Part shown: piece after piece, positions 8,623 to 17,697 of the stretch
Numbering within the stretch: the stretch's first letter is position 1
How the letters are laid out: each line of letters begins with the position of its first letter
DNA from: Rickettsia typhi
GTDB taxonomy: Bacteria > Pseudomonadota > Alphaproteobacteria > Rickettsiales > Deianiraeaceae
Direction: 5' to 3'
Length of the DNA stretch: 64,000 bases
NCBI GenBank assembly: GCA_945861725.1
Contig: CAMAVJ010000005.1
Location: 21,941 to 85,940 of the forward strand
Notes under the pieces: model-generated
What the model saw: only the letters and a program-made list of their open reading frames with translations
Told to the model about the DNA's origin: nothing
The model's database searches: none
Made by a program: the position numbers and the translations under genes

Positions 8623-9570
8623 TTAAATACTAAGCATGGCATCGAGAGGTTTTTTTGCTAGAAGACGCAATTCTTCTGAAATAATTATCTCATTTCTTTC
8701 ATTTTTAAGGACATCGAGAATTTTTTCTATAGTATTCATTTTCATAAACGGACAAGAATTACAGTTTACGCAAGAGACTCCATCGCGTTCTAAATAATGT
8801 ACCGTAATAAATTCTGCGTTTGGATTAGCTTTTTGCATTTGATGAATTATCCCATTTTCAGTTAGAACAATAAATTTGTTAAATTTTTGCTTCGAATACT
8901 CCAGAAGTTTTGAAGTTGATCCGATGAAATCAGCATATTTTAATAAAGATTCTGGACATTCAGGGTGAGCAATAACCCTTGCTTTAGGATTTTGAACCTT
9001 CAATTGCACTAAATTTTTTTCGGAAAACCTTTCATGAACCATGCACGAACCTTGCCATAGCGTCATTTTTCTGCCAGTGATTTTTTGTAGATATCCGCCA
9101 AGGTGTCTATCTGGTGCAAAAAGAATTGGTTTTTCTTTTGGAATTGAAGCGATAATTCGCTCGGCGTTGGAAGATGTGCAGATTATATCCGACAGTGCTT
9201 TAACTTGAGTTGAACAGTTGATGTAACTTACGACGATATGCTGGGGATTTTGCTCCTTAAATTTTGCTAAATCTTCAGCCTTACAAGAATCCTCAAGGGA
9301 ACAGCCGGCATTGACATCTGGAATGAAAACTCTTGCTTTGGGGTTAAGAATTTTTGCAACTTCAGCCATAAATCTTACTCCGGAAAAAATAATAATTTCA
9401 GCATTTGAAGCGGCAGCTTTCTTTGAAAGTTCGAGTGAGTCTCCAATAAAATCTGCTATGTCCTGAATTTCGGAATCTTGGTAGTAGTGTGCAAGGATTA
9501 TAGCATTTTTTTTCCTTTTTAGTTCTAAAATTTGACTTTCAGCATCGGGCATGTTTTCAACATAAACCAT
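8623..9570 (-). CDS. nadA: quinolinate synthase
   Basis: The 315-residue cytoplasmic enzyme condenses iminoaspartate with dihydroxyacetone phosphate to quinolinate in NAD synthesis, using a 4Fe-4S cluster. Family marks are ILAHYYQ near the N-terminus, NAGCSLEDSC with the first cluster Cys, CTSSNA with the second, and CNSCPFMKMNT with the third. FAPDRHLGGY and WQGSCMVHE are also conserved. The partner that makes iminoaspartate, L-aspartate oxidase, may be the flavoprotein at 41237-42898. The ATG is preceded by an A/T-rich stretch. Confidence 0.95.
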   Translation of the reverse strand: MVYVENMPDAESQILELKRKKNAIILAHYYQDSEIQDIADFIGDSLELSKKAAASNAEIIIFSGVRFMAEVAKILNPKARVFIPDVNAGCSLEDSCKAEDLAKFKEQNPQHIVVSYINCSTQVKALSDIICTSSNAERIIASIPKEKPILFAPDRHLGGYLQKITGRKMTLWQGSCMVHERFSEKNLVQLKVQNPKARVIAHPECPESLLKYADFIGSTSKLLEYSKQKFNKFIVLTENGIIHQMQKANPNAEFITVHYLERDGVSCVNCNSCPFMKMNTIEKILDVLKNERNEIIISEELRLLAKKPLDAMLSI

Positions 9571-9596
9571 TTATGTGGGGAATAATTCGTAATCGG

Positions 9597-10232
9597 TTAA
9601 AATGTCAAGACCTTATTTTGAAACACGCCATCAACTGGAAATATGCCAATCTGCGAGAGATTTTGTCCAAGAAAAAATACCAAGCTTTCACTTTCGCCGT
9701 CCCTGTTTAATCCATTACCTTTAAAGTGTAAGTAATCAAAATTTTTCATAACTTTTTTTGCCTCTTTAAGGTTTTCTCTCTCCGAATTATCAAGTATAAT
9801 AATACCTTTTTTATAAAACTTTTTTGCCTCTGCAAGACATTCAATTCTATTATAAGAATCGATGATGATGGCATCAAATTCAATATCGCATCCATTATTT
9901 TGTGGAACTTTTGCCAAATATGAAGCAATTTCATGTGATTTTTTGCAGAATTCTATTGAAATACGATTGCTCAAGTTTTTTTCTTTTGCTAAAATTTGCA
10001 CTTTTGTCAACCATTCAATATTGGCTTCAACTCCGTAAATATTACATCCGTTATGGGCGTAAAAAATACTTGAAATCCCAGTTCCAAACTCAAAAATATT
10101 CATTTGCGGTTTGATGTAAGACTGGATGAAATTAATTAATGGAAAGTTGTACCATGGTAAAATTAAGTTTGAAACTGTATTTACTTCGTAATCTACTACA
10201 CAATTTGCCACTTGCATATTATCATCTTGCAT
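9597..10232 (-). CDS. SAM-dependent methyltransferase-like protein
   Basis: The 211-residue protein has a class I methyltransferase fold: IFEFGTGISSIFYA (glycine-rich motif I), IYGVEANIEWLTKV (acidic motif II with Glu), FDAIIIDS (motif IV) and IIILDNSE. The substrate cannot be told. Similar stand-alone proteins act on sugars or small molecules, or are annotated only by fold. It ends 26 bases before nadA on the same strand and diverges from trpA, whose start is 44 bases away. Confidence 0.7.
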   Translation of the reverse strand: MQDDNMQVANCVVDYEVNTVSNLILPWYNFPLINFIQSYIKPQMNIFEFGTGISSIFYAHNGCNIYGVEANIEWLTKVQILAKEKNLSNRISIEFCKKSHEIASYLAKVPQNNGCDIEFDAIIIDSYNRIECLAEAKKFYKKGIIILDNSERENLKEAKKVMKNFDYLHFKGNGLNRDGESESLVFFLGQNLSQIGIFPVDGVFQNKVLTF

Positions 10233-10276
10233 ATTAATTTTTTCTTATTATTAGTATATGTTTTATGATGGCATAA

Positions 10277-11080
10277 ATGAATAGAATTGAAAAAACAACG
10301 GAAAATTTGGGCAAAAAATCCTTAAATAGTGGAGGTGTATTCAAAAAAGCATTAGTTGGATATTTTATGGCTGGGGAATTTCCCCACGCACAAACTCTAA
10401 AAATTATGCACGAAAGTACTGCATCAGGCCTTGATATTATCGAGCTTGGCTTCCCATTTTCAGACCCTACCGCAGACGGTGGCACAATTCAAGTTTCAGC
10501 AAGGGAATCTCTGAAAAATGGAACAAAAATTGCTGATGTTTTTGCTCTTGCAAAGGAATTTCGTCAAGAAAATCAACATACGCCCCTTATTTTAATGGGA
10601 TATTTCAACATTGTGTTTCAATATGGTGAAGAAAATTTCTTAAAAAAATGTTCAGAATGTGGCATTGATGGACTTATTATCGTGGATCTTCCAATAGAAG
10701 AGTCTTTATATTTTGAAAAAATTGCGGAAAAATATAATATATTCATAATACAAATCGTTTCATTTTTAACGGATGAAGAGAGGTTTTTAAAAATTCAGGC
10801 AAGGGCAAAAGGTTTTATTTATCTTGTTTCAACGCTTGGAGTGACTGGACAAACTCTTCCGATGATTCACAGAATTGAGCAATATATTTCTTCAATGCAC
10901 TCAAAACTCCCAATTTTTGTTGGCTTTGGAATATCATCCCCAGAAATTGCAAAGTCCGTCGCACAATATTCAAGTGGAGTGATTGTTGGATCTTATTTTA
11001 TTCAATCCGCAAGAAATGATCCATCACTTGGAAATCTTAAATCTGATATCGGCAAAATAAAAGTTGCGATAAATTTATGA
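10277..11080 (+). CDS. trpA: tryptophan synthase alpha chain
   Basis: The 267-residue TIM-barrel enzyme cleaves indole-3-glycerol phosphate to indole. Marks are YFMAGEFPHAQT, IIELGFPFSDPTADG (catalytic Glu and Asp), ILMGYFNIVFQYG, GIDGLIIVDLPIEE, and VGFGISSPE with the phosphate-binding glycines. The canonical PYADGP reads PTADGG here. No trpB is adjacent, and trpD lies 15 kb away, so the pathway is scattered. The stop overlaps the next ATG (ATGA), tying it to the gshB-like gene. Confidence 0.93.
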   Translation: MNRIEKTTENLGKKSLNSGGVFKKALVGYFMAGEFPHAQTLKIMHESTASGLDIIELGFPFSDPTADGGTIQVSARESLKNGTKIADVFALAKEFRQENQHTPLILMGYFNIVFQYGEENFLKKCSECGIDGLIIVDLPIEESLYFEKIAEKYNIFIIQIVSFLTDEERFLKIQARAKGFIYLVSTLGVTGQTLPMIHRIEQYISSMHSKLPIFVGFGISSPEIAKSVAQYSSGVIVGSYFIQSARNDPSLGNLKSDIGKIKVAINL

Positions 11081-12354
11081 AAAACATTGTTAAAAATGTC
11101 GTTATTATTTTAGAAAAAGATGTTCTTGAACAAGAATTGCATATTGGAAGATCTGGTGATCTTGTTATCTTAAAACACTTTTTTGAAAGATGCTGTAAGG
11201 TATTTGTTGTAACTGCACAATCAATGCAAATAAACGAATTTGGCAATCTTGAGAGTTTGAATCTTAATATAATTGAAGATATTCAATGTAAGGCAGAAAA
11301 TATTTACAACAAGTCAACTTATCAGGAGTATCTTAATATCTTGAATGGCAATTTGCCATCGTATGGAGTTACTCCAGAAATGCATACGAGAATCATTATA
11401 AAGCCTTGTAAGTTTAATGAAATTGGTAGTATTGATATTCTTCTTTCTCGTGCAATGCCACAAAGTTTGACTGAACAATTTCTTTTAAACTTCCAGAAAT
11501 TGAAGGAATTCGCAGAAATTGCACCACAAAATATGGCGGAAATTTGCCTTTACAAAGACAAAGCAATTCCATATCTTTTGCAAAATAACCCTAAAAACCT
11601 TTCGTTAATTTATGAAAAATATTCGCAAAAATTGGTGAAGTTTAAGAATGAAATCACAAAAGACTATTCTAGTCTTGCAATTGAAACGATAATTATTGAC
11701 GCCACTCAATCACATTCCGAAATTGAAAAAGTGCTCACAAAAATTCCACTCCCTGTGTGCATTAAGCCATTTAATTTGTTTGGTGGAGTTGGAGTTGGAG
11801 TGTTTCAGAATTATTCTGACGCACTGAATCACTTTAAAAAAATCAACAATGAGTTTGAAAAATATCAAATCAACGAAAAAAGATTGGTTTTAGCTCAAAA
11901 AGCAGTGAAAACGCCTGAATTTGGGGATATTCGTGCTTTATTTTCTTATGGAAAATTTCTTGGAGCATTTAAAAGATATGAACCAATTGGACAAATTCAC
12001 AACACAATCAACGGAGCAATGATAATTCCCGTCTCTGATTTTGAATTTAATTTTGCGAACGAATTTGAGGAAAATCTTCGTAAACCATTTATTGAAGCAA
12101 TTCACTTACTCAAATCGTTGTTTTTGGAGTCGGAATTTTTGAAATCAGAATTTATTTGCGGATGCGATTTCCTGCTCGATCACACTCTATTCAAACTGAC
12201 TGAAATAAATATTGCATGCCCAACGGGCTTTGTATTTTTGGAAGCAAGCTTGCTTTGCATCAAATATGGAAGAGAATTGAACATTGAAGATCTCAATGAA
12301 TATTTTTCTACAAATGGTCATTTTTTTGATAACATTCTTACTGACTTATCATGA
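11077..12354 (+). CDS. gshB: glutathione synthetase-like ATP-grasp ligase
   Basis: The 425-residue protein has the ATP-grasp core of bacterial glutathione synthetase in its second half: CIKPFNLFGGVGVGVF (ATP loop), EFGDIRALFSYGKFLGAFKR (the usual KGDKRILLI...GA..R part), and TEINIACPTGF (normally EINVTSPTG). GshB joins gamma-glutamylcysteine and glycine. The length exceeds typical GshB (about 315) by some 110 residues, mostly in the N-terminal and linker region, so this is a divergent member. Another ATP-grasp specificity cannot be excluded. It overlaps trpA and the following outer-membrane gene by 4 nt each (ATGA), implying translational coupling. Confidence 0.7.
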   Translation: MKNIVKNVVIILEKDVLEQELHIGRSGDLVILKHFFERCCKVFVVTAQSMQINEFGNLESLNLNIIEDIQCKAENIYNKSTYQEYLNILNGNLPSYGVTPEMHTRIIIKPCKFNEIGSIDILLSRAMPQSLTEQFLLNFQKLKEFAEIAPQNMAEICLYKDKAIPYLLQNNPKNLSLIYEKYSQKLVKFKNEITKDYSSLAIETIIIDATQSHSEIEKVLTKIPLPVCIKPFNLFGGVGVGVFQNYSDALNHFKKINNEFEKYQINEKRLVLAQKAVKTPEFGDIRALFSYGKFLGAFKRYEPIGQIHNTINGAMIIPVSDFEFNFANEFEENLRKPFIEAIHLLKSLFLESEFLKSEFICGCDFLLDHTLFKLTEINIACPTGFVFLEASLLCIKYGRELNIEDLNEYFSTNGHFFDNILTDLS

Positions 12355-13283
12355 TTATCCTTCTTTTAATGTTTTTATGGTTTGAAACGGCATTCGCACA
12401 AGATATTACAAGAATTCATGGATACGCTTCCCGTACACAATCAGGCTATACAAATGATGATTTTGACGAAGAATTTGCCGAAAAATCAGTAAAAATTTAT
12501 AAATTAATCAACAAAGGCGGAGAAAGTGTGAACATTGAGGAGACTCAAGGTGAAAATACTGCGGATAGTACTCAACCGCAGTATATTCCAAGAATTCAAG
12601 GTTCGTTAAACCAATTCTATCAAACAAATGGAAGGGCTAATGAACAATTATGGCAAAATCAGTCACTCAATCAACAACCGTTGACGTCTGGGAACTCTGT
12701 CAACTTACTTCAGGACAACCAAACACCAAAACCTTTAAAAAATTATATTTCATTTAACATTGGAAGACCGTTTGTCTCAAATATGGATCTTACTCAAGAT
12801 AGTACAACGCAAAGCTTTAAAGGGCAAAATGAGATTTACCAAGGTACTGTTGGGTTTTATTTTGGTAAGCTGTTTGATGTCCTTCCGTTTATGAGATTTG
12901 AATATGGTGCACAATACGAGGTACTTTCGTTTACAGAAGAAACTGCGACGCAATTTAATTCAATACGAAACCACAACGGAACGGCTTCAGTTCGAACGTT
13001 TGTTGATATTCCTTTTTTTTCAAATCTTGCACTTTCACTTGGTGCCGAAGGTGGGATTGGTCTTTTCCAGCAGTTTTATAATACAACAACGATGCGAACA
13101 TTTGGCGTATCCTATTCGCTTCTTAGTGGTTTTACATTTATACTTTCAAGAACCAAATCTTTTTATGTTCTTGGTAAGTATGGTGTAATTCCACAGGAAA
13201 AATTGTCTTTTCCAAGTGGTTATGACAAAAATGCCTCACTAAATTCGATAGGAATTCTTGTTGGAATGCAGTTCTTTCTTTGA
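12351..13283 (+). CDS. outer-membrane beta-barrel protein, unknown function
   Basis: The 310-residue product has a signal peptide ending at AFAQD (about residue 17). A hydrophilic, Gln/Asn-rich region of about 120 residues follows. The C-terminal half alternates polar and hydrophobic residues in barrel style (NYISFNIGRPFVSN, GTVGFYFGKLFDVLPFMRFEYGAQYE) and ends in Phe-Leu (GMQFFL), fitting a beta-barrel of about eight strands. It overlaps the gshB-like gene by 4 nt. No family is recognised. Surface exposure is inferred. Confidence 0.65.
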   Translation: MIILLLMFLWFETAFAQDITRIHGYASRTQSGYTNDDFDEEFAEKSVKIYKLINKGGESVNIEETQGENTADSTQPQYIPRIQGSLNQFYQTNGRANEQLWQNQSLNQQPLTSGNSVNLLQDNQTPKPLKNYISFNIGRPFVSNMDLTQDSTTQSFKGQNEIYQGTVGFYFGKLFDVLPFMRFEYGAQYEVLSFTEETATQFNSIRNHNGTASVRTFVDIPFFSNLALSLGAEGGIGLFQQFYNTTTMRTFGVSYSLLSGFTFILSRTKSFYVLGKYGVIPQEKLSFPSGYDKNASLNSIGILVGMQFFL

Positions 13284-13291
13284 ATGATATC

Positions 13292-15772
13292 CTAAACGCC
13301 AATGTATTGTCTAATATCCCTTGGAATTTGTGCTTTTGATATTTCATCAAGTGTGAATTGGGCGTTTTCTGTAATACCTTCCGTAATCCTTTCTGTTTTA
13401 GATTTACGAAATAACTCAACGATTTCAAGCCATTTTATACCATTTACTAACTTATTTTCAACGCCGTTGAGCAATTGTTCAAGAGTGATAATGGACGACT
13501 GTTTGTGAATACTACCTTCGTTTGCGAATAAAACCGACTGAACTTTCTCACAAATAAATGGACAAAATGGAGAGTAAATCGTTATTATTCCTTTTAAAAT
13601 AATACAAATTGTGATAATCGCCGACTCTTTCTCTTCCTCAATGTGAGCAATTTCTGCGTCATCAAGTTTTTTATCTTTGTAAATAAATGCCTTTGTGCCA
13701 TAGTATCGAATTTTTATAAATTCAAGGTAGTTATCGCAGAAAATATTCCAAAAGAAGTCATCTGCAGTTTTACGGGCATGGAAATAATCCATTTTTTCCA
13801 TAAGCCTTTGATACTCCGCAATCGCATTTTTCATTTCAGAAATAGCCCAGAAGTCAACATCGTTAGTAATTTTAGAAGTATCAACTTGTGATAATATTTC
13901 ATTTTGTGTAGCAAATTTTAAGCAATTCCAAAGTTTGGTTGTAAATTTTTTACCAAGATCGATGCGGTCTTCACTGTAAGCCGAATCTGTTCCAAGTGGT
14001 GTATTTGAACACCAAAAGCGAACGGAATCTGCTCCATGTTTTTGAATAAGAGATGAGGGATCTGTAACATTTCCTTTAGATTTACTCATCTTTGTCTTAT
14101 CACTCGCCAAGCACCAGCCCGAAAGTGCGACGCTCTTCCAAGGTAAATGTTGTTGTTTTTCTAAAATATTTTTTTTTATTTTAAATTCAACACCGTCAAT
14201 TTCGGCAATTTTATTATCACTACCACCAATTTCACAAGCGTGCAAAACGGATTTTAAAAGTGTGTAGAATGTCCATGTTCTAATTATTTCATGTGCTTGA
14301 GGGCGAAGACTTAGCGGTAACTTATCATTTTTAAGTGAATTTCTGGCAATTTGTGGAGTTAATGAAGATGTGAACCAAGTATCAAAAACATACTGGAATG
14401 AAAATTGTGTTTCAACACCATTATAATTTGCCAAATATCCACTATCGATTTTACGAACATTACTTACTTCTGGAGCGTTTTCAATGCCATTTGGAAAAAT
14501 AATTTCTTTTTTTTCATCGTTTATTGTATAAGTATAATATGGAATTTCAATACCAAAAAAGCGATTTCGCGAAATACACCAGTCTTGATTCAGTCCTTCA
14601 ATCCATTTTTCAAGGCGAACTTGCATATGCGATGGTGTAAATTCAAGCTCCTTTGTTGCACGAAGAAGGAACTTTTTAAATGGCAAAGTTTTTACATACA
14701 TTTGCTTTTGCTCAATTATTTCAACTGGCTTGCCAGATCTCTCACCACACTTTACTGCGTGCGAAATTTTTTTTGTGTTTAAAATTAAGCCTTCTTTTGT
14801 CATTTCTTCAACAATTTTTGAACGAGCATTTGCCACCCTTAAAAATCTGCTAGTTTCTGGATTTTTATACAATTCGTGAGCAATTTCCCCATTTTCTTGC
14901 ATCAAAGGTTTTGGTGTCAGTTTATGTTTTCGAATCCATTCGACATCCGTCCAATCGCCGTAAGAACAACACATAACCACTCCCGTTCCTTTGTCAATTT
15001 TTACGGTTTCATCTGCTAAAAATGGAACTTCATCGCCAAACAATGGAGTTTTTACCGTTGAAATTCCTATAAATCGCGTGTCATCAGGGTGATATAAAAC
15101 CGCAACGCAAGCGGGGATTAGCTCTGGGCGAGTTGTCATTACTTCAATAATTTTACCAGTTTTGGTACAAGTAAATGGAATAAAATATTCGCTAGATTCC
15201 AGATCTTTGTCTTCTAAATCTGCCTGTGCTAATGCGGTTTTATCTTCAACATCCCAATAAACCGGTGAATTTTTAAGGTAAATGAGTCCTTTTGCATACA
15301 AATCTGCGAAGGACTCTAGAACAATTTTTTCCGTTTTCTTTGAAACCGTTTGATACTTCAATGACCAATCATACGAAATTCCAATTGAGCGAAAAAGTTC
15401 TTCAAATCTACCTTCAACTTCGTCAACAACTTTAAAACATTCCGCTTCAAATTCTTCCTTCGTGCAATTGATTCCAACTTTTTTGCCAGTTTGCTTTTCA
15501 ACGAGACGCTCAGTTGGAAGACCGTTGTCATCAAATCCTATTGGGTAGAAAACGCTTTTGCCCACAATGCGGTTGTAACGAGCGATAATATCACATTGAA
15601 CATAGGAAAAAACATGCCCCATGTGAAGATACCCTGAAACCGTTGGTGGCGGGGTATCAATTGAAAATTCATTGTTCGATTTATGGTATTTATAAACCGC
15701 AGACTCATCCCATTTTGTGTGAATATTTTTCTCCTCTTTTTCGAATTCAAAAAACTTTGTAAGTTGCGACAT
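13292..15772 (-). CDS. valS: valyl-tRNA synthetase, archaeal-type
   Basis: The 826-residue class I synthetase charges tRNA-Val. The HIGH motif reads HMGH in SGYLHMGHVFSY, followed by GFDDNGLPTE, and the KMSKS motif is in TKMSKSKGN. GFDDNGLPTE is the archaeal ValRS form; bacterial ValRS has GTDHAGIATQ at this place. It also lacks the long C-terminal coiled coil of bacterial ValRS. Rickettsia is known for such an archaeal-genre ValRS, so this is a lineage marker. The editing domain (about residues 190-330) is present. It converges with the barrel gene, eight bases apart. Confidence 0.95.
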   Translation of the reverse strand: MSQLTKFFEFEKEEKNIHTKWDESAVYKYHKSNNEFSIDTPPPTVSGYLHMGHVFSYVQCDIIARYNRIVGKSVFYPIGFDDNGLPTERLVEKQTGKKVGINCTKEEFEAECFKVVDEVEGRFEELFRSIGISYDWSLKYQTVSKKTEKIVLESFADLYAKGLIYLKNSPVYWDVEDKTALAQADLEDKDLESSEYFIPFTCTKTGKIIEVMTTRPELIPACVAVLYHPDDTRFIGISTVKTPLFGDEVPFLADETVKIDKGTGVVMCCSYGDWTDVEWIRKHKLTPKPLMQENGEIAHELYKNPETSRFLRVANARSKIVEEMTKEGLILNTKKISHAVKCGERSGKPVEIIEQKQMYVKTLPFKKFLLRATKELEFTPSHMQVRLEKWIEGLNQDWCISRNRFFGIEIPYYTYTINDEKKEIIFPNGIENAPEVSNVRKIDSGYLANYNGVETQFSFQYVFDTWFTSSLTPQIARNSLKNDKLPLSLRPQAHEIIRTWTFYTLLKSVLHACEIGGSDNKIAEIDGVEFKIKKNILEKQQHLPWKSVALSGWCLASDKTKMSKSKGNVTDPSSLIQKHGADSVRFWCSNTPLGTDSAYSEDRIDLGKKFTTKLWNCLKFATQNEILSQVDTSKITNDVDFWAISEMKNAIAEYQRLMEKMDYFHARKTADDFFWNIFCDNYLEFIKIRYYGTKAFIYKDKKLDDAEIAHIEEEKESAIITICIILKGIITIYSPFCPFICEKVQSVLFANEGSIHKQSSIITLEQLLNGVENKLVNGIKWLEIVELFRKSKTERITEGITENAQFTLDEISKAQIPRDIRQYIGV

Positions 15773-15823
15773 TTAACCCTGCGATAATTTCATTAACTAA
15801 AAACCGCAGCGTTAAAAAGTCAA

Positions 15824-16675
15824 TTAAAATGCGAAAGAAAGACCAAGTCTTGCGATTGTACCAGTTTTGTAGTACGGAGAAATTTTATTGGATGGAGAAT
15901 CTTTTGAAATTTTACTTGGCACTGCAACATCAATGTACACTCTTACACTTTGGCTACCAATACTCAGCTTTGCACCTGGTGCAAATTGTGTATATGTTTC
16001 TGATAAATCTCCCATTGTAATAGTGGTTGCACCAATTCCCACATATGGTTCAAATTTAACAATACTGCCACCAAGTTTGTAACCAAGTCTGAAATCAACA
16101 CTTTGAATTGATGTATTTATGAGTTCCGCAAAATAATAGGAATTACCATATCCATTATAGTAGCGTGCAGCCTTTCCAGACATAGACGTTCCCAGTAACT
16201 CACCAAAAAAGCGATTTTTTTCATATGCAAATCCTATCGAGGCACCGTTAATCATAGGATGAGTTGACGATTGATGCTTCGGATCCTGATCAATAAGTTC
16301 AATACTTGCTGCCGCGATGTTAAAGCTCCATGGGCGAAGTTTTTTTGGTATAGCTGGTTTGTCGCCATTAAAAATCGTTTTCGTATAAGGTTCGTTGCCG
16401 TATCCATTGCCATCAAATTTATTATCAAGGATTTCAGATTTTATTTGGATTTTGTCATCAAGCCTTTTTTCCGTTGTGTCCATTTTATCTTCGAGTCTTT
16501 TCATTTTTAACTCTACAAGCTCTTGCTTAAGTGAGTCAATCTCCTTTTTTGCAGATTCAGACTTAAGGGTTTTAATTTCAGCTCTTAAGGATTCAATGTC
16601 ATCCGCGGCAAATGATGTCAATGCAATAGAAGTTGATAATATTGAAAGTAGGGATAATTTTGTGATAAAGTTCAT
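15824..16675 (-). CDS. coiled-coil plus beta-barrel outer-membrane protein
   Basis: The 283-residue protein has a signal peptide ending at SFAADD (about residue 24). A Lys/Glu/Leu heptad-like coiled coil (about residues 27-85) is followed by a barrel domain with alternating strands (GASIGFAYEKNRFFGELLG, SVDFRLGYKLGGSIVKFEPYVGIG). It ends in LGLSFAF, with the terminal Phe typical for Bam-dependent barrels. The coiled coil may trimerise or span the periplasm. No named family is recognised. A TTGACA sits 43-48 bases upstream of the start, with a weak -10. Confidence 0.7.
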   Translation of the reverse strand: MNFITKLSLLSILSTSIALTSFAADDIESLRAEIKTLKSESAKKEIDSLKQELVELKMKRLEDKMDTTEKRLDDKIQIKSEILDNKFDGNGYGNEPYTKTIFNGDKPAIPKKLRPWSFNIAAASIELIDQDPKHQSSTHPMINGASIGFAYEKNRFFGELLGTSMSGKAARYYNGYGNSYYFAELINTSIQSVDFRLGYKLGGSIVKFEPYVGIGATTITMGDLSETYTQFAPGAKLSIGSQSVRVYIDVAVPSKISKDSPSNKISPYYKTGTIARLGLSFAF

Positions 16676-16749
16676 CTTATTGGAAAGGGTAATTTACCCC
16701 CATAAAAATGATATAAAATATTTGTCAAGAAATATTTTACCGATAATAT

Positions 16750-17697
16750 CTAGAGTCCGCGTTCTTCCAAAATATCATTCACCATTTGCTCCATTTCTTT
16801 CTTTTTTTCTTCTACACCCTTTGCTTTCTTATCTTTTTTCACATACTTTGTTTCATAGTGATTCAGTACTCTGTGCTCAGTATCATCAACCCTTCCTTCT
16901 AAAAAGTAATTAATTCCAACTGAAGACCCAAATTCTTTACTAATAAAATCGTGATATAAATTAAACTCAATTGAATGATGATTTTGACTTTTAAATATAA
17001 CTCCTCCCATCGCCCTTTCTTCGTTAATAAAAACGGGTGCACCTTGGTTAATGTTATACCTTTTAAGTTTTCCAAACAATTTAAGGCTAATTTTTTTTGA
17101 AATCGGGTTAATTAATAAAACGCTGCCTTCGTAAAATAAATATCCTTTTCCAAAATACATGCCAATATCGACTTTTTTCAGTGGAACATCGGTAATATTC
17201 ATTATACCATTCATTATTGGAGTAATTACTCCACGCATTTTTTTTGCTTTAATCATTATAAGACCAAATCCATATTCATCATTGGGAATGGCAAATTTTA
17301 ATTCACCATCACCCTGCATCCCTTTAATATTATAACCCAATTGTCCGTGATATCGCCAACTTCTGACTGTATAAAGATATTGCATTGCATTGAGCTCGAC
17401 AGATCTTATACCTTGATTTTTCTGTACTGGTAATATCGTGCCGTTTACGACCATTGAATCTCGTGATATATCAATAATTTCAGTTCTGCCTGTAAAAACC
17501 AAAGTGTTATGTAAAATGGATTTCTGCCCATATAATGAAATGGAATTTTTGCGAAATGTATATTCGTTATCGGAGTTTGTAACTATCGGTGGAATGTCCA
17601 TTGTAGAATTGTTCATTGCTGCACCAAAGTTAAGATTAGCATAGCTTTGAAATGAAAATAAAAAACAACAAATTAGTAGAGTTACAAGATAATTCAT
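16750..17697 (-). CDS. secreted envelope protein, unknown function
   Basis: The 315-residue product has a signal peptide (MNYLVTLLICCFLFSFQSYAN). The long strand-rich middle has segments such as HGQLGYNIKGMQGDGELKF and HHSIEFNLYHDFISKEFGSSVGINYF, suggesting a beta-barrel or periplasmic beta-structure. A charged, Lys/Glu-rich helix of about 45 residues closes it. The start overlaps the holA stop by 4 nt (ATGA), so the two are translated from one message. No family is recognised. Confidence 0.6.
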   Translation of the reverse strand: MNYLVTLLICCFLFSFQSYANLNFGAAMNNSTMDIPPIVTNSDNEYTFRKNSISLYGQKSILHNTLVFTGRTEIIDISRDSMVVNGTILPVQKNQGIRSVELNAMQYLYTVRSWRYHGQLGYNIKGMQGDGELKFAIPNDEYGFGLIMIKAKKMRGVITPIMNGIMNITDVPLKKVDIGMYFGKGYLFYEGSVLLINPISKKISLKLFGKLKRYNINQGAPVFINEERAMGGVIFKSQNHHSIEFNLYHDFISKEFGSSVGINYFLEGRVDDTEHRVLNHYETKYVKKDKKAKGVEEKKKEMEQMVNDILEERGL

